A stretch of 64,000 bases of DNA from Bacillota bacterium (GTDB lineage Bacteria; Bacillota; Clostridia; Lachnospirales; Anaerotignaceae), in assembly GCA_019422105.1 (NCBI GenBank), contig JAHZDZ010000015.1, positions 29,906 through 93,905 on the forward strand, given 5' to 3'. Each line of letters opens with the position of its first letter. Position 1 is the first letter of the stretch. This document shows positions 1 to 9,333 of this stretch, piece after piece. The notes beneath the pieces are model-generated. The model had not been told where the DNA came from and did not search any database. It saw only the letters and a list, made by a program, of their open reading frames with translations. The translations under genes and the position numbers were made by a program.

Positions 1-836
1 GTTGCGCCTTCCGGTATTTCCTTTACGCTTAATGTTCCTTCTACTGTCTCCTCGCTGAGAAGCTTTATGATGTGTCCCCTCTTATTCTCTACCGTTACAG
101 ATACCTTGCCCTCTGCAACCGGTTTCAGATTCTCATATACCTCTCTGTCGCTGCTTACGCCCATTGCCTCTCTTACTTCCTCTTTCAAATCTGAGGGGAG
201 TGCACTGTAATACTCCGCTGTAAGACCGGAAACATTGATCAGGAGTTCATAATTAAATTTTCCATTGTCACCCAATCCGATGCCCAGCGGCGCAATACCG
301 CCGATTATACCATTCACATTTGAACTTTCATTGTTTTCAAGATTTTCACCGTCTATATTTTCGCTGCCGCCTATATTTTCATTACCACCTATATTTTCAT
401 TACCACCGATATTCTCATTACCACCGATATTTTCATTACCACCTATATTTTCATTACCACCTATATTCTCGTTACCGCCTATATTCTCATTGCCACCAAT
501 ATTTTCATTACCACCGATATTCTCATTACCACCAATATTTTCATTACCACCTATATTCTCGTTACCGCCTATATTCTCATTGCCACCGATATTTTCGCTG
601 CCGCCTATATTTTCATTACCACCGATATTTTCGTTACCGCCTATATTCTCATTACCACCGATATTCTCATTACCGCCGGTATTTTCGTTATCATCTGTAG
701 TTTCACTGCTGATAACTTCATCTGACCCCTCACCCGGCGTGCCGGCAAAAGCACTTGTTGGTGTCAGAGAAAATACCATAATCATAAACATCATAACACT
801 GATAAATTTTCTGAACTTTCCTTTCTGCCTCAACAT
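1..836 (-). CDS. Secreted protein with GGNENI tandem repeats (3' end cut by window)
   Basis: The reading frame is open from the ATG at 836 to the window edge, so the C-terminus is missing. An AGAGGGG ribosome site lies 8 nt before this ATG; an in-frame ATG 18 nt upstream has no such site. The N-terminus is a signal peptide (basic MLRQKGKFRKF, then a Met/Ile/Val/Phe core, then SAFA|GTP). After an acidic linker come 18 copies of the hexapeptide GGNENI (roughly residues 52-160), then an Asn/Glu-rich spacer and the start of a folded part (around GIAPLGIGLGDNG). Inference: an exported surface or matrix protein whose repeats form a flexible low-complexity stalk. The family is not recognised. Repeat number probably varies between strains. 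Confidence 0.8.
   Translation of the reverse strand, partial: MLRQKGKFRKFISVMMFMIMVFSLTPTSAFAGTPGEGSDEVISSETTDDNENTGGNENIGGNENIGGNENIGGNENIGGSENIGGNENIGGNENIGGNENIGGNENIGGNENIGGNENIGGNENIGGNENIGGNENIGGNENIGGNENIGGNENIGGSENIDGENLENNESSNVNGIIGGIAPLGIGLGDNGKFNYELLINVSGLTAEYYSALPSDLKEEVREAMGVSSDREVYENLKPVAEGKVSVTVENKRGHIIKLLSEETVEGTLSVKEIPEGA
359..682. repeat. 18-bp tandem repeat, 18 units, coding for GGNENI
   Basis: Eighteen perfect-length 18-bp units run without interruption. Differences between units are mostly silent third-position changes; two units read GGSENI. Units 6-8 and 11-13 share the same order of silent variants 90 bp apart, and unit 14 repeats unit 1 exactly, pointing to block duplication. 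Open frames on the plus strand here (FSLPPI repeats) are shadows. Confidence 0.95.
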
Positions 837-1051
837 AAACACAACCCCTCTCATCACTGTTTTTTCATCAAAAGAATAAAATATTCAATAAATGTTTTAT
901 TCAATTTTTCTTACTTTCTTTCAGTATACTGGGTTAAGGTAACATTTCAGTAACAAATCACCAGTAAAAAAGGATTTTTTTGTGCAAACAGCAAATAAAT
1001 TTCTTGTTTTCATTTATGCGAGAGAAGAATTTACCAATAATCATTCATAAT

Positions 1052-1082
1052 AAAAAAACAGGACAGTCTAACCGCTGTCCTG
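1052..1082 (-). terminator. Intrinsic terminator after galT
   Basis: On the minus strand an 8-bp perfect stem (CAGGACAG/CTGTCCTG, loop 8) is followed by seven T residues. It lies 66 nt beyond the galT stop and closes the polA-galT gene cluster. Confidence 0.85.
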
Positions 1083-1147
1083 CCAACATATCTATACTGC
1101 AATAGCATTCTTTTATAACCGATTCATAACTCACTTCAAACAACGTA

Positions 1148-2164
1148 TTATCTGCGGGTTTCTTCCTCTAAAGCAATATCCCTGTAAAACGCTGCCGCAT
1201 CCTCCGGCAGTATGGAGTTGATATAGCTTCTGGTGGCAAACTCAAACCCGGCAAAATTCCCCATCCTGGGAACTATACGCAAAAACCAGTGGGAATACGG
1301 CTCTGTTTCTTCCGCAAAGGGGGAGTCCTCAAAGCAAATATTGTAGCAAATATCCGTGTTTACTTTTTTCACCCGATACAGCATATTTTTCAAAATTTCC
1401 GACAGCTTTTGAAGATGAATGCCGTCAAGCTCAGAATAATGAGATATATGCATTTTCGGCGCAATACTGATTTCATAACAGAATTTGGACGCATAGGGTG
1501 CAAATGCCACAAAATATGCGTTTTCCTCAATCACACGTATTTTTTCCTCCAGCTCATGCTTTAAAATGTCACAGTAAAGACAGCGTTTTTTCTCCTCGTA
1601 ATACTGTTTACAGGAGGAGATCATATCTGTCTGCTCCTTCGGGATCACGCCAATTCCTATCATCTGCCAATGCGAATGTACGATAGAGGCACCCGCCTCA
1701 GGGCCGTTGTTTTTAAATATCTGCACATACAAAATGCCGTCTGTTTGGCGCATTTTATTATATCTTTTTTGCAGTACAGACAGGATTTCCGTAATATGAT
1801 CCTTGGAAAAGTCCTGTAATTTGCCCATGTGCTCCGGCGTATCAACCAAAACCTCATGCAGCCCTATTCCCTCCTTGCCGCAGTAAAAGCTGTCTCTGTT
1901 CACGGAATAATCCTCCCTGGAGAGCGCAGGGAACATGTTTGGAAACACACGGATATTCCACTTTCCGTCTATATCATCCTGATAAACGCTTTCAGGCGTC
2001 AGGTCCTCATTCTCCGGACAAAACTGGCATTTGCAGTCAGGGCTTTGCTTGGGTATGCTTTTTTTAACAAAATCATACGGCCTGTCCTTACGATTTGCGG
2101 CAAATATAACCCACTCTCCAGTTAATAAATCCTGCCTTAGTTCTGACAAGTAAACACATCCCAT
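1148..2164 (-). CDS. galT: Galactose-1-phosphate uridylyltransferase (HIT family)
   Basis: 338 residues, the usual length of class I GalT. It transfers UMP between UDP-glucose and galactose 1-phosphate in the Leloir pathway (cytosol). The N-terminus SELRQDLLTGEWVIFA is typical. The zinc-site CxxC is at C46/C49, and the catalytic HxHxQ is H163-S-H-W-Q167. The ATG at 2164 has only a weak ribosome site; an in-frame TTG five codons on (LSELRQ) is an alternative. It is the last gene of a minus-strand cluster, 87 nt after the binding-protein gene, with no galK or galE nearby. The substrate sugar of this subfamily could differ from galactose. Confidence 0.88.
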   Translation of the reverse strand: MGCVYLSELRQDLLTGEWVIFAANRKDRPYDFVKKSIPKQSPDCKCQFCPENEDLTPESVYQDDIDGKWNIRVFPNMFPALSREDYSVNRDSFYCGKEGIGLHEVLVDTPEHMGKLQDFSKDHITEILSVLQKRYNKMRQTDGILYVQIFKNNGPEAGASIVHSHWQMIGIGVIPKEQTDMISSCKQYYEEKKRCLYCDILKHELEEKIRVIEENAYFVAFAPYASKFCYEISIAPKMHISHYSELDGIHLQKLSEILKNMLYRVKKVNTDICYNICFEDSPFAEETEPYSHWFLRIVPRMGNFAGFEFATRSYINSILPEDAAAFYRDIALEEETRR

Positions 2165-2251
2165 CTTTTATAGTCTCAATCCCAAAGAGATTTGTTTTCT
2201 CAATAAATACAAATCTGCGGAAACGTCTTGGCCCGAAATATGATCAATCTG

Positions 2252-3901
2252 TTAAGGAGCCACGCTGCCGCTTTTTATAAACCAGGAGGCTATGGAGTCA
2301 AAAATGTTATCCTCCATCGGTTTAATCTCCCCGTAAACACTTTCATCCGTAAAAACAGCGGAATTTCTGAAAACAAGACTGATATAGGGCAAATCCTCCG
2401 CAATATATTTTTGCAGCGCACTGTAGCTTGTCTTTACCGCTTCCTCCCCCACAGCGCCATATGCCGCCGCCAGGAGAGTGTCCATCGTCTCCCTGTTATA
2501 TCCGGTATAATTGCCATAACCATTTGAACCAAACATAAAGGTCATATCCGGTACGGAGGATAGTTGCCATCCCCCGATAAACAGATCAAAATTGCCCTCT
2601 TCCAGTCTCTTGACATAGTCGGCAAAAGGAACCTCATCTATTGATGTATTGATGCCAATCGCCCTGAGCTCTTCCGAAAGCCTTTTTGCCACTTGCTTGC
2701 GCTCCTCATTCTCCGTATTCACCATGATGCGCAAATTTAGATCCTGGCTCTGCCCATCTATGGACTTTTCCAATATATTATCCTGATTTGCGTCCGTCCA
2801 GCCTGAACTGTTAAGCAGCGTCTTTGCTGTGGCAAGGTTATATTCATACTGTGCGGTTTCAGGCTCATAATACCAGGCCTTTGGAGAAACAGGCGTATCG
2901 GCGGCAACAGCATGATTCAGATATACGCCCTCTATGACCGCTTCCTTGGGAAGGGCGAAAGCAATGGCCTTCCTTATATTCAAATCGCTTAATATAACGC
3001 TGTTAAAATTAAATCCTATAAAATCATAGTAGCTTGTCGTGTATTCATAGCGCTTGATGGTTTCTGAATTGTCATAGCGCCCCATATCCGTTTCATCTGC
3101 TGAAATACAGTCTATAACGCCCTGGTCAAAGGAATAAAGATCGCTGTCCTTATCCGGTGTAATCAACACCTTGACGGCGTCAATATAGCAGGAGATGTCA
3201 GCTTTTAAAAGATTAAGCTCCTTGGCTATGACAAAGCTGTCAAATTTATAGGGACCACTGCCCACAGGCTTCATATTATATTCACTCTCGGCCATATTCC
3301 CGCTGTAGCAGTGTGCGGGGATAACCGGAAAAGTCAAATAGTAGATGTTGCCGCTGAAAACGGAGGCAAAGGTGATGTTGACAGTATTGCTTCCCGATGC
3401 GGAGGCTGACGCTATATTTTCCGCACACTTTTTATAGACTGTATTATCACCGGCATTTTTAATTGCGTTGATGGTAAACACAACATCCTCCGCGGTTACC
3501 CTTTTTCCATCGTGCCAGTAATGGTTGTCATCTAAATTCATGGTAAGATTAAGCCCGTCCTCCGAAAAATACCAGCTCTTAGCAATAGAGGGCACGGCCC
3601 TGTGATTTTCATCAATCTTTAAAAGCGGCTCAAAAATCAAGTGCAGTATTTTGTCAACAGATGCATCCTCGTTGATAATAGGATTTAAAGTCTGTGTTGT
3701 CCTCATGGACAGCTTGAGTGTGCCGCCGCTGACCGGTGCCACCACGGGCAAGGCCTCTTCCTCTTCTTCACTCTCCGCATTATCCGCCGCAGAGGCTTCC
3801 TCCTGTAATTGGTTTTTATCTTGTGTATTTTCTTCTGCTTTGCGGCAGCCGCTAAAGAGCAAAAAACAGCATAACGCCAAAGCCAAATATTTATTCTTCA
3901 T
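2252..3901 (-). CDS. Family 5 extracellular solute-binding lipoprotein (oligopeptide/nickel type)
   Basis: 549 residues. The signal peptide ends in lipobox LFSGC (Cys19), so the protein should be lipid-anchored outside the membrane. An acidic linker (about 25-55) precedes an SBP_bac_5 fold: the signature FEPLLKIDENHRAVPSIAKSW and the segment WHDGKRVTAEDVVFTINAI are typical of OppA/DppA/NikA. No permease or ATPase gene is adjacent, so it must use a transporter encoded elsewhere or have a sensory role. It lies 57 nt downstream of the transglycosylase gene on the same strand. Ligand unknown. Confidence 0.87.
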   Translation of the reverse strand: MKNKYLALALCCFLLFSGCRKAEENTQDKNQLQEEASAADNAESEEEEEALPVVAPVSGGTLKLSMRTTQTLNPIINEDASVDKILHLIFEPLLKIDENHRAVPSIAKSWYFSEDGLNLTMNLDDNHYWHDGKRVTAEDVVFTINAIKNAGDNTVYKKCAENIASASASGSNTVNITFASVFSGNIYYLTFPVIPAHCYSGNMAESEYNMKPVGSGPYKFDSFVIAKELNLLKADISCYIDAVKVLITPDKDSDLYSFDQGVIDCISADETDMGRYDNSETIKRYEYTTSYYDFIGFNFNSVILSDLNIRKAIAFALPKEAVIEGVYLNHAVAADTPVSPKAWYYEPETAQYEYNLATAKTLLNSSGWTDANQDNILEKSIDGQSQDLNLRIMVNTENEERKQVAKRLSEELRAIGINTSIDEVPFADYVKRLEEGNFDLFIGGWQLSSVPDMTFMFGSNGYGNYTGYNRETMDTLLAAAYGAVGEEAVKTSYSALQKYIAEDLPYISLVFRNSAVFTDESVYGEIKPMEDNIFDSIASWFIKSGSVAP

Positions 3902-3958
3902 TTTTTCCTCCGGTATCTCCTGCGGGCCTCTCTGTCAAAATTAAATGAAGCTGAAATA

Positions 3959-4525
3959 TCAATACAGTATTTCATAGACCTTCTTTATAAAATCAACCTT
4001 TTTCACATATTTCAGTGTTTCGTTATAGGGAATTTTATCCAGTCTGTAACCGTCTTGGCTCAGCTCCCCATCTGAAAGCCACCTGGACACATTGCCGCTG
4101 CCCGCATTGTATGCGGCCAAAGCCGTGTCCTCATATCCGCTGTACTGTAAAAGAAGCTTATCTATATACCAGCAGCCGATTTCTATATTTATTTCGGGTT
4201 CATAAAGCATTTCTATATAAAAATTCTCTATACCTATTTCTGACGCACCCCATATAGCCGTTGCCTCTGAAATCTGCATCAGTCCCTTTGCATTTTTATT
4301 GGAAACTGCATTGGTGTCAAAATTACTTTCCGCTTTTATCACAGCGTAAACAAGGGACGGCTCCAAGCCGTATTTTTGTGCATAAGCCTCCACCTGCTCC
4401 GCATATTTCTGCGGAAAAATATACTTTGGTATAATCACAAACCGCAGTATCAAAATAATTGCTGCAAACGCAAGAAAAAGCGAGGCAGCCCTTTTCACCC
4501 TATCTGAATTGAAAATATAAGGCAT
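3959..4525 (-). CDS. Membrane-anchored lytic transglycosylase (SLT domain)
   Basis: 188 residues. One N-terminal membrane helix (about 13-32) is followed by an SLT/lysozyme-like domain. The catalytic Glu is E66 in AVIKAES, followed by the family motif GLMQI (81-85) and AAYNAGSGNVSRWL. It would cleave the MurNAc-GlcNAc bond of peptidoglycan, forming 1,6-anhydro ends outside the cell. The coaE stop and this start overlap at 4525, so the genes are co-transcribed. This polA-coaE-slt order is a familiar one in Clostridia (from memory). Confidence 0.92.
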   Translation of the reverse strand: MPYIFNSDRVKRAASLFLAFAAIILILRFVIIPKYIFPQKYAEQVEAYAQKYGLEPSLVYAVIKAESNFDTNAVSNKNAKGLMQISEATAIWGASEIGIENFYIEMLYEPEINIEIGCWYIDKLLLQYSGYEDTALAAYNAGSGNVSRWLSDGELSQDGYRLDKIPYNETLKYVKKVDFIKKVYEILY

Positions 4526-5136
4526 TATATTTTCTCCTTTATACTTATTTTCAATTTATCCAGCAAAACATCTATCTGCTCTTCCACATAGCAAAGGTCG
4601 CCGTTGTTGTCTATTATTTCGTCAGCCGCCCTTTTATATTCCTCTTTGCTTTTTTGGCACTGTATCCTCTTTTTTGCCTGCTCCCTTGTAATGCCGTCTC
4701 TGTCCATAATGCGCTTTATCTGTGTCTCTTCCTCAGATAAAACAGCCCAAACCCTGTCGCATATATCTACAAGGCCGGCTTCAATGAGCAAAGGAGCGTC
4801 CAATACACAGATGAAAAAGCCTCCCTTTTCAGCTTCCTGTATCCTGCTGAAAATTTCCCGGCATATATATTTGTGAGTGCATTCATTTAAAAAAGCCAGC
4901 TTATCCTTATCTGAAAAAACAATATCTCCCAGCTTTTTCCGTATGATTTTTTTGTCCCTGTCCAGTATTTCTTCTCCGTAGAAAGCTATAATTTCATCAT
5001 ATGCCTCCTTTCCAGGCATTATGATGTCATGGGCAATACTGTCGCAGTCTATAATATAGGCGTTCTTTTTTTCCAGGTACGCGCTCACTACACCTTTACC
5101 GCTGCCTGTTCCGCCTGTCAGTCCAATCACTATCAT
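4525..5136 (-). CDS. coaE: Dephospho-CoA kinase
   Basis: 203 residues, normal for CoaE, which phosphorylates dephospho-CoA in the last step of coenzyme A synthesis. The P-loop GGTGSGKG is at residues 8-15, followed by DCDSIAHDI, the D-A-PLLIEAGL segment and a C-terminal IDNNGDL motif. The ATG at 5136 is chosen because AGGAG lies 7 nt before it; the ATG at 5142 would be too close and longer starts have no ribosome site. The polA stop is 10 nt upstream, so translation is probably coupled. Confidence 0.93.
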   Translation of the reverse strand: MIVIGLTGGTGSGKGVVSAYLEKKNAYIIDCDSIAHDIIMPGKEAYDEIIAFYGEEILDRDKKIIRKKLGDIVFSDKDKLAFLNECTHKYICREIFSRIQEAEKGGFFICVLDAPLLIEAGLVDICDRVWAVLSEEETQIKRIMDRDGITREQAKKRIQCQKSKEEYKRAADEIIDNNGDLCYVEEQIDVLLDKLKISIKEKI

Positions 5137-5146
5137 ATTCATTCTC

Positions 5147-7807
5147 CTATTTGCATTCAAACCATGTGCTTCCCCTGTGAACATCCACTTCCAATGGCAC
5201 ACTCAATTCCACCGCGTGCTCCATATTTTCCTTTAACAGCCCTGCGACTGCTTCCGCTTCCTCTTTGTGCGCCTCAATCAAAAGCTCGTCATGTACCTGC
5301 AAAATCAGCCGAGAGCGGTAGCCGCCCTCCCTCAGCGCTTTTGATACCTTGACCATTGCAATTTTAATAATATCAGCGGCGCTTCCCTGTATCGGCATAT
5401 TCATTGCAACCCTTTCGCCAAAGGAGCGCATATTGAAATTATTTGAGTTCAGCTCCGGCATATACCTTCTGCGGCTGAATAAGGTTGTCACATAACCGTT
5501 TTCCTTTGCGTCCGCAATGGTTTTATCCATATATTTGCGAATATTGGGATATTTTACAAAATAGCTGTTAATATAGCTTTCGGCTTCCTTTCTGGTAATA
5601 CCCAAATCCTGGCTGAGACTGAAGGCGCCAATTCCATAGACAATGCCAAAGTTGACAGCCTTGGCATTGCTGCGCTGCGCTGCGGTAACCTCGTCAAAGG
5701 GTATATTGAATACCTGAGAGGCCGTCAGCCTGTGTATGTCCTGACCGTTTATAAAGGCATCAATAAGCGTTTCATCATTTGCCATATGTGCCAAAACCCT
5801 CAATTCAATCTGGGAATAGTCCCCATCCAAAAATACATAATCCTCACTTGTCGGTACAAACACCTTTCTGAGGCTTCTGCCAAGTTCCAGACGGATTGGA
5901 ATATTTTGCAGGTTTGGTTCTGTGGAGCTGATTCTTCCTGTAGCTGTAATCGTCTGGTTAAAGGTTGAGTAAATCTTATCTGTCTTCTCGTCCAGCACAT
6001 TTAGAAGGCCGTCGGCATAGGTGCTCTTTAACTTGGCGATTTGGCGGTACAGTAAAATCGCCTCCACAATTGGATGCTCTAAACGCAGCTTTTCCAATAT
6101 ATCCGCTCCGGTAGAGTAACTGCCTGTTTTTGTTTTTTTGCCGCCCTTCATGCCCAGCTTTTCAAATAGAATGACACCAAGCTGCTTTGGAGAATTAATA
6201 TTGAATTCCTCACCGGCCATATGATAAATTTCCTTTGTCAGATAATCCAGATGAACCTCAAGCTCTCTTTGATATTCCAAAAGCTTTGCCCTGTCTACCT
6301 TCATTCCCTCAAATTCCATATCCGCCAGCACATACAGTAAGGGAAGTTCTATGTCATAATAAAGGACTTCCTGTCCGTATTCCCTGAGTTTTTCCTCCAT
6401 TATTCCCTTCGCCTGAAAAGCGGTTTGCGCCTGCTGTGCCGCAAAACGGCATCTTGCCTTTTCCTCCATCTCCCAAAGAGATTTTTTGCTTTTTCCTTTT
6501 CCCAGAAGTTCTTCCTCGGAGAGCAGAACCCTGTTTAGAAATTCCCCGGCAATATCATTATACGCATAGGTATCATTGGTCGGATTCAACAGATAGGCGG
6601 CAATTGCCGTATCAAAACAAACCCTGCCCGGATGAATGCCGTATTTTTTCAAAAGATGGATATCCTTTTTTACATCATGCCCAATTTTCTGAAAACTATC
6701 TTCCTCTAAAATGCGCCTTGCCGCCTCCGCCAATTCTCCGTCGGAACAGCCCTCGCCTGTTTCAAGCCAAACTCCGCCTGTTTGGTCGCAATAAACCGCC
6801 ATGCCCGCCAAAACTGAATTCTCGGACAAAAGCACATAAGAAATCTCACATGGCTTTACAGAAAGCAAAAACCGGCTGATTTCCTCCTTGTCCTTCAAAT
6901 AACGGTATTCGTCCCGACGGTCATCCGCACCTGTATCCCCTTTCAAATCAAATCTGGTCAAAAGGCTTTTAAATTCAAGCCTCTTAAACAACTCATAGGA
7001 CTTGGTATTAAACATATCCGTGACAGTCAATTCCTCGGGTCTCAATTCCAGGGGCATATTTCTTTCAATGGTTGCGAGGAATTTGCTCATATGGGCTTTT
7101 TCCTCAAATTCTATGATATTGTTCGCCGCCTTTTTCGGCGTTATTTTATCCGCGTTTTGTATTGCCGTTTCAATATTATGAAACTCCTGAATGATTTTTG
7201 TGGCGGTTTTCTCACCAATCCCCGGCACGCCCGGTATATTATCACTTGCATCCCCCATAAGGGCCTTTAAATCTATAAATTCCAGAGGCGTTACACCGTA
7301 TTTTTCGACAACGTCCGCCGCATAATAATCCTCTACTGTCGTCTGGCCCCGGTAGGTTTTGGGAATTTTTATTTTCAGTGTCTCACTTGCCAGCTGTAGT
7401 AAATCTCTGTCTCCTGATACAACTACTACATTCATTCCTTCCTCTTCCGCCTTTTGGGAAAGAGTGCCCAAAATATCATCCGCCTCAAAGCCTTCTGCCT
7501 CATACTGTCTGATATGCATGGAGGTAAGCACTTCCTTCAAAAGCGGCATCTGCTCTCTGAGCTCTTCAGGCATTCCCTTTCTCGTTCCCTTATATTCCTC
7601 AAATTTTATATGGCGGAATGTAGGCGTGTGCAAATCAAAGGCGACACATAAATAATCGGGTTTTTCCTCATCCATCAGCTTAAACATAATATTTAAAAAA
7701 CCGTAAACAGCATTGGTGTATCTTCCCTCTGCATTGGATAAAAGAGGCACGCCATAATAGGCCCTGTTAGCAATACTGTTTCCATCTATTAACATAATTT
7801 TTTGCAT
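5147..7807 (-). CDS. polA: DNA polymerase I
   Basis: 886 residues from the ATG at 7807, which has GGAGG 8 nt upstream; a longer frame has none. The 5' nuclease domain (about 1-300) begins MLIDGNSIANRAYYG and includes GDASDNIPGVPGIGEKTA. A vestigial 3'-5' exonuclease domain (about 300-470) follows, then the polymerase with motif A DYSQIELRVLAH, the finger helix RSNAKAVNFGIVYG and motif C QVHDELLIE. The exonuclease DxE pair is absent (CEISYVLLS in that place), so proofreading is presumably lost, as in Bacillus enzymes. It does Okazaki-fragment maturation and repair. First gene of the cluster. Confidence 0.97.
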   Translation of the reverse strand: MQKIMLIDGNSIANRAYYGVPLLSNAEGRYTNAVYGFLNIMFKLMDEEKPDYLCVAFDLHTPTFRHIKFEEYKGTRKGMPEELREQMPLLKEVLTSMHIRQYEAEGFEADDILGTLSQKAEEEGMNVVVVSGDRDLLQLASETLKIKIPKTYRGQTTVEDYYAADVVEKYGVTPLEFIDLKALMGDASDNIPGVPGIGEKTATKIIQEFHNIETAIQNADKITPKKAANNIIEFEEKAHMSKFLATIERNMPLELRPEELTVTDMFNTKSYELFKRLEFKSLLTRFDLKGDTGADDRRDEYRYLKDKEEISRFLLSVKPCEISYVLLSENSVLAGMAVYCDQTGGVWLETGEGCSDGELAEAARRILEEDSFQKIGHDVKKDIHLLKKYGIHPGRVCFDTAIAAYLLNPTNDTYAYNDIAGEFLNRVLLSEEELLGKGKSKKSLWEMEEKARCRFAAQQAQTAFQAKGIMEEKLREYGQEVLYYDIELPLLYVLADMEFEGMKVDRAKLLEYQRELEVHLDYLTKEIYHMAGEEFNINSPKQLGVILFEKLGMKGGKKTKTGSYSTGADILEKLRLEHPIVEAILLYRQIAKLKSTYADGLLNVLDEKTDKIYSTFNQTITATGRISSTEPNLQNIPIRLELGRSLRKVFVPTSEDYVFLDGDYSQIELRVLAHMANDETLIDAFINGQDIHRLTASQVFNIPFDEVTAAQRSNAKAVNFGIVYGIGAFSLSQDLGITRKEAESYINSYFVKYPNIRKYMDKTIADAKENGYVTTLFSRRRYMPELNSNNFNMRSFGERVAMNMPIQGSAADIIKIAMVKVSKALREGGYRSRLILQVHDELLIEAHKEEAEAVAGLLKENMEHAVELSVPLEVDVHRGSTWFECK

Positions 7808-7942
7808 TCCAAATCCTCCTGTAAGGATATTAAATTTACGCAGGCAAAACGCAATGCCCGCTGCCATAAAGCGTTCTGATGCCAAAGCTTTCTGTCAGGC
7901 AATCGCTAAAGGCTTATAATCCTTTACCGCTCTATAACGGAT

Positions 7943-7948
7943 ATTATA
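7943..7948 (-). promoter_or_regulatory. Probable polA promoter -10 (TATAAT)
   Basis: A consensus TATAAT preceded by GTG sits on the minus strand 136 nt before the polA start. The matching -35 is not convincing. The rest of 7808-8160 holds no gene that I can see. Confidence 0.45.
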
Positions 7949-8160
7949 CACTAAATTCATGCAAACTACATTAAGAAAATCATAATTATACTATTCTTTT
8001 TTCGAAACAAACAGGAAACAATTTCTGAAATCATATCGCAATTTTTTAATGCAGAGGAAGATAACTTGCTGCTGCAATAAAACAGCGGCAAATAATACGC
8101 ACCGATTCCCCTGCCGCCCTGCGGATGATGTATCATAAACATTTTTTACAGAAATATAAA

Positions 8161-8180
8161 AGGACAGGGAATCCTGTCCT
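8161..8180 (-). terminator. Intrinsic terminator after the stalk-domain gene
   Basis: AGGACAG/CTGTCCT stem, 6-nt loop, then TTTTATATTT on the minus strand, 6 nt past the stop. The same stem is used at 1059-1082. T residues on the other side make it potentially bidirectional. Confidence 0.75.
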
Positions 8181-8185
8181 GTTTT

Positions 8186-9067
8186 TTACTGCGGCATATG
8201 AATGATAACTGCATTGTCTTTTTCGGACCAAAACACATCTGCACCCGCTCCCTCGCAGAGAGTCCTCACAGGAACCATAAGTCTTCCTTTAACGGAATAA
8301 GTATTCACGCCCAAATCAATCCCTTCCCCACTCAATGACGCCTTATCATAGTCAAGGCGAAATACCATGGATGCCTCTCCTTTTTTTATTTCAACTTGCC
8401 TGCTTCCGTCATACCAGGTATAGCTGCCGTCCAGCTTATCCACCATCTCCCCTGCCGGAACCATTATCCTCCCCGCGCACATTTTCGGCGCAGTGTCAAA
8501 AAACAGTTGTTTTCCGTTCAAATATATTTTTGCATCCTCTTCATTCTCATTGGTATCCTCAAACGCCGATATTGTATAAATCAGCGTATCCTCTCCCACA
8601 TCATACGTAAATTTCATACCGTGACTGATAAAAGAATTCTTTCTGCTTTCAGTCGAATTGGAAAGTTCAATATTGTCACTGATTACAATGTCAAAAGGTA
8701 TTTCAGAAGCAAAATCAGAGGTGAGATAGGCACAGAGCAAATCAAATTGCTTTTTATATCCGCTGAATGCCTCCTCAGACAGTCCGGCTCTTCCCGTCAT
8801 AATGATAGACGCGCTATTTATAAAATCTTCCTCATCTTCACATTGGATACCAACGGAAATGTATGGGTTTACAATACTGATATATCCCTTCTCTGATCTG
8901 ATCGGAGATGGTATTCCCTTATCTTCCGATTTTATCCTCCATTGCTGCATAAATTCACCGCAGGTTATATCAAAATGCTTTTCCGATACAGTATATTGTC
9001 CATATGCCGTTGTCACGGTCATAACAGACAGAACCAGAGTCAGCCACAATATTTTCCACTTCTTCAT
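8186..9067 (-). CDS. Exported protein with copper-amine-oxidase-like (stalk) domain
   Basis: 293 residues from the ATG at 9067, chosen because GGGGG lies 8 nt upstream (the ATG at 9073 is too close). A signal peptide ends near TTAYGQ. The C-terminal part (about 190-293) has the two-repeat pattern of the Cu_amine_oxidN1 family: IYLNGKQLFFDTAP, then GRIMVPAGEMVDKL, then GRLMVPVRTLCEGAGADVFW. Despite the name this domain has no known enzymatic function; in Clostridia it is a common module of exported proteins. The N-terminal 160 residues match nothing I know. A second gene of this kind is at 25473-26144. Confidence 0.78.
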   Translation of the reverse strand: MKKWKILWLTLVLSVMTVTTAYGQYTVSEKHFDITCGEFMQQWRIKSEDKGIPSPIRSEKGYISIVNPYISVGIQCEDEEDFINSASIIMTGRAGLSEEAFSGYKKQFDLLCAYLTSDFASEIPFDIVISDNIELSNSTESRKNSFISHGMKFTYDVGEDTLIYTISAFEDTNENEEDAKIYLNGKQLFFDTAPKMCAGRIMVPAGEMVDKLDGSYTWYDGSRQVEIKKGEASMVFRLDYDKASLSGEGIDLGVNTYSVKGRLMVPVRTLCEGAGADVFWSEKDNAVIIHMPQ

Positions 9068-9333
9068 GCACATTTCCCCCTATTTGCTTCTAATCTTATG
9101 TACATATCCGATATATTTCGTTCCCATATGCTTTCACTGTACATAGTCTGTAATAAACAAAAACCTTATTACGGCAAATACTGAATTACTCCTTTTCAGC
9201 CTTTCTCCGCTTGTTGCAAATATTATAGCATAAATCCTGACCCCAATCAATTTATGAAAATATTCTGTTGACAACTCACTTTTTGCAGTACCCTGGAATA
9301 TAGTATATTATAAATTTTTTGGAGGTATATCGT

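Noticed and set aside
359..682. CRISPR array
   Set aside because: 18-bp units are contiguous, in frame and coding, with no spacers.
265..879. Plus-strand ORF with FSLPPI repeats
   Set aside because: It is the antisense image of the GGNENI repeats; the minus frame has a signal peptide, ribosome site and continues to the window edge.
9185..9333. TPP riboswitch before the NMT1-type gene
   Set aside because: No TPP-riboswitch conserved bases seen; the ligand of this binding protein therefore stays open.
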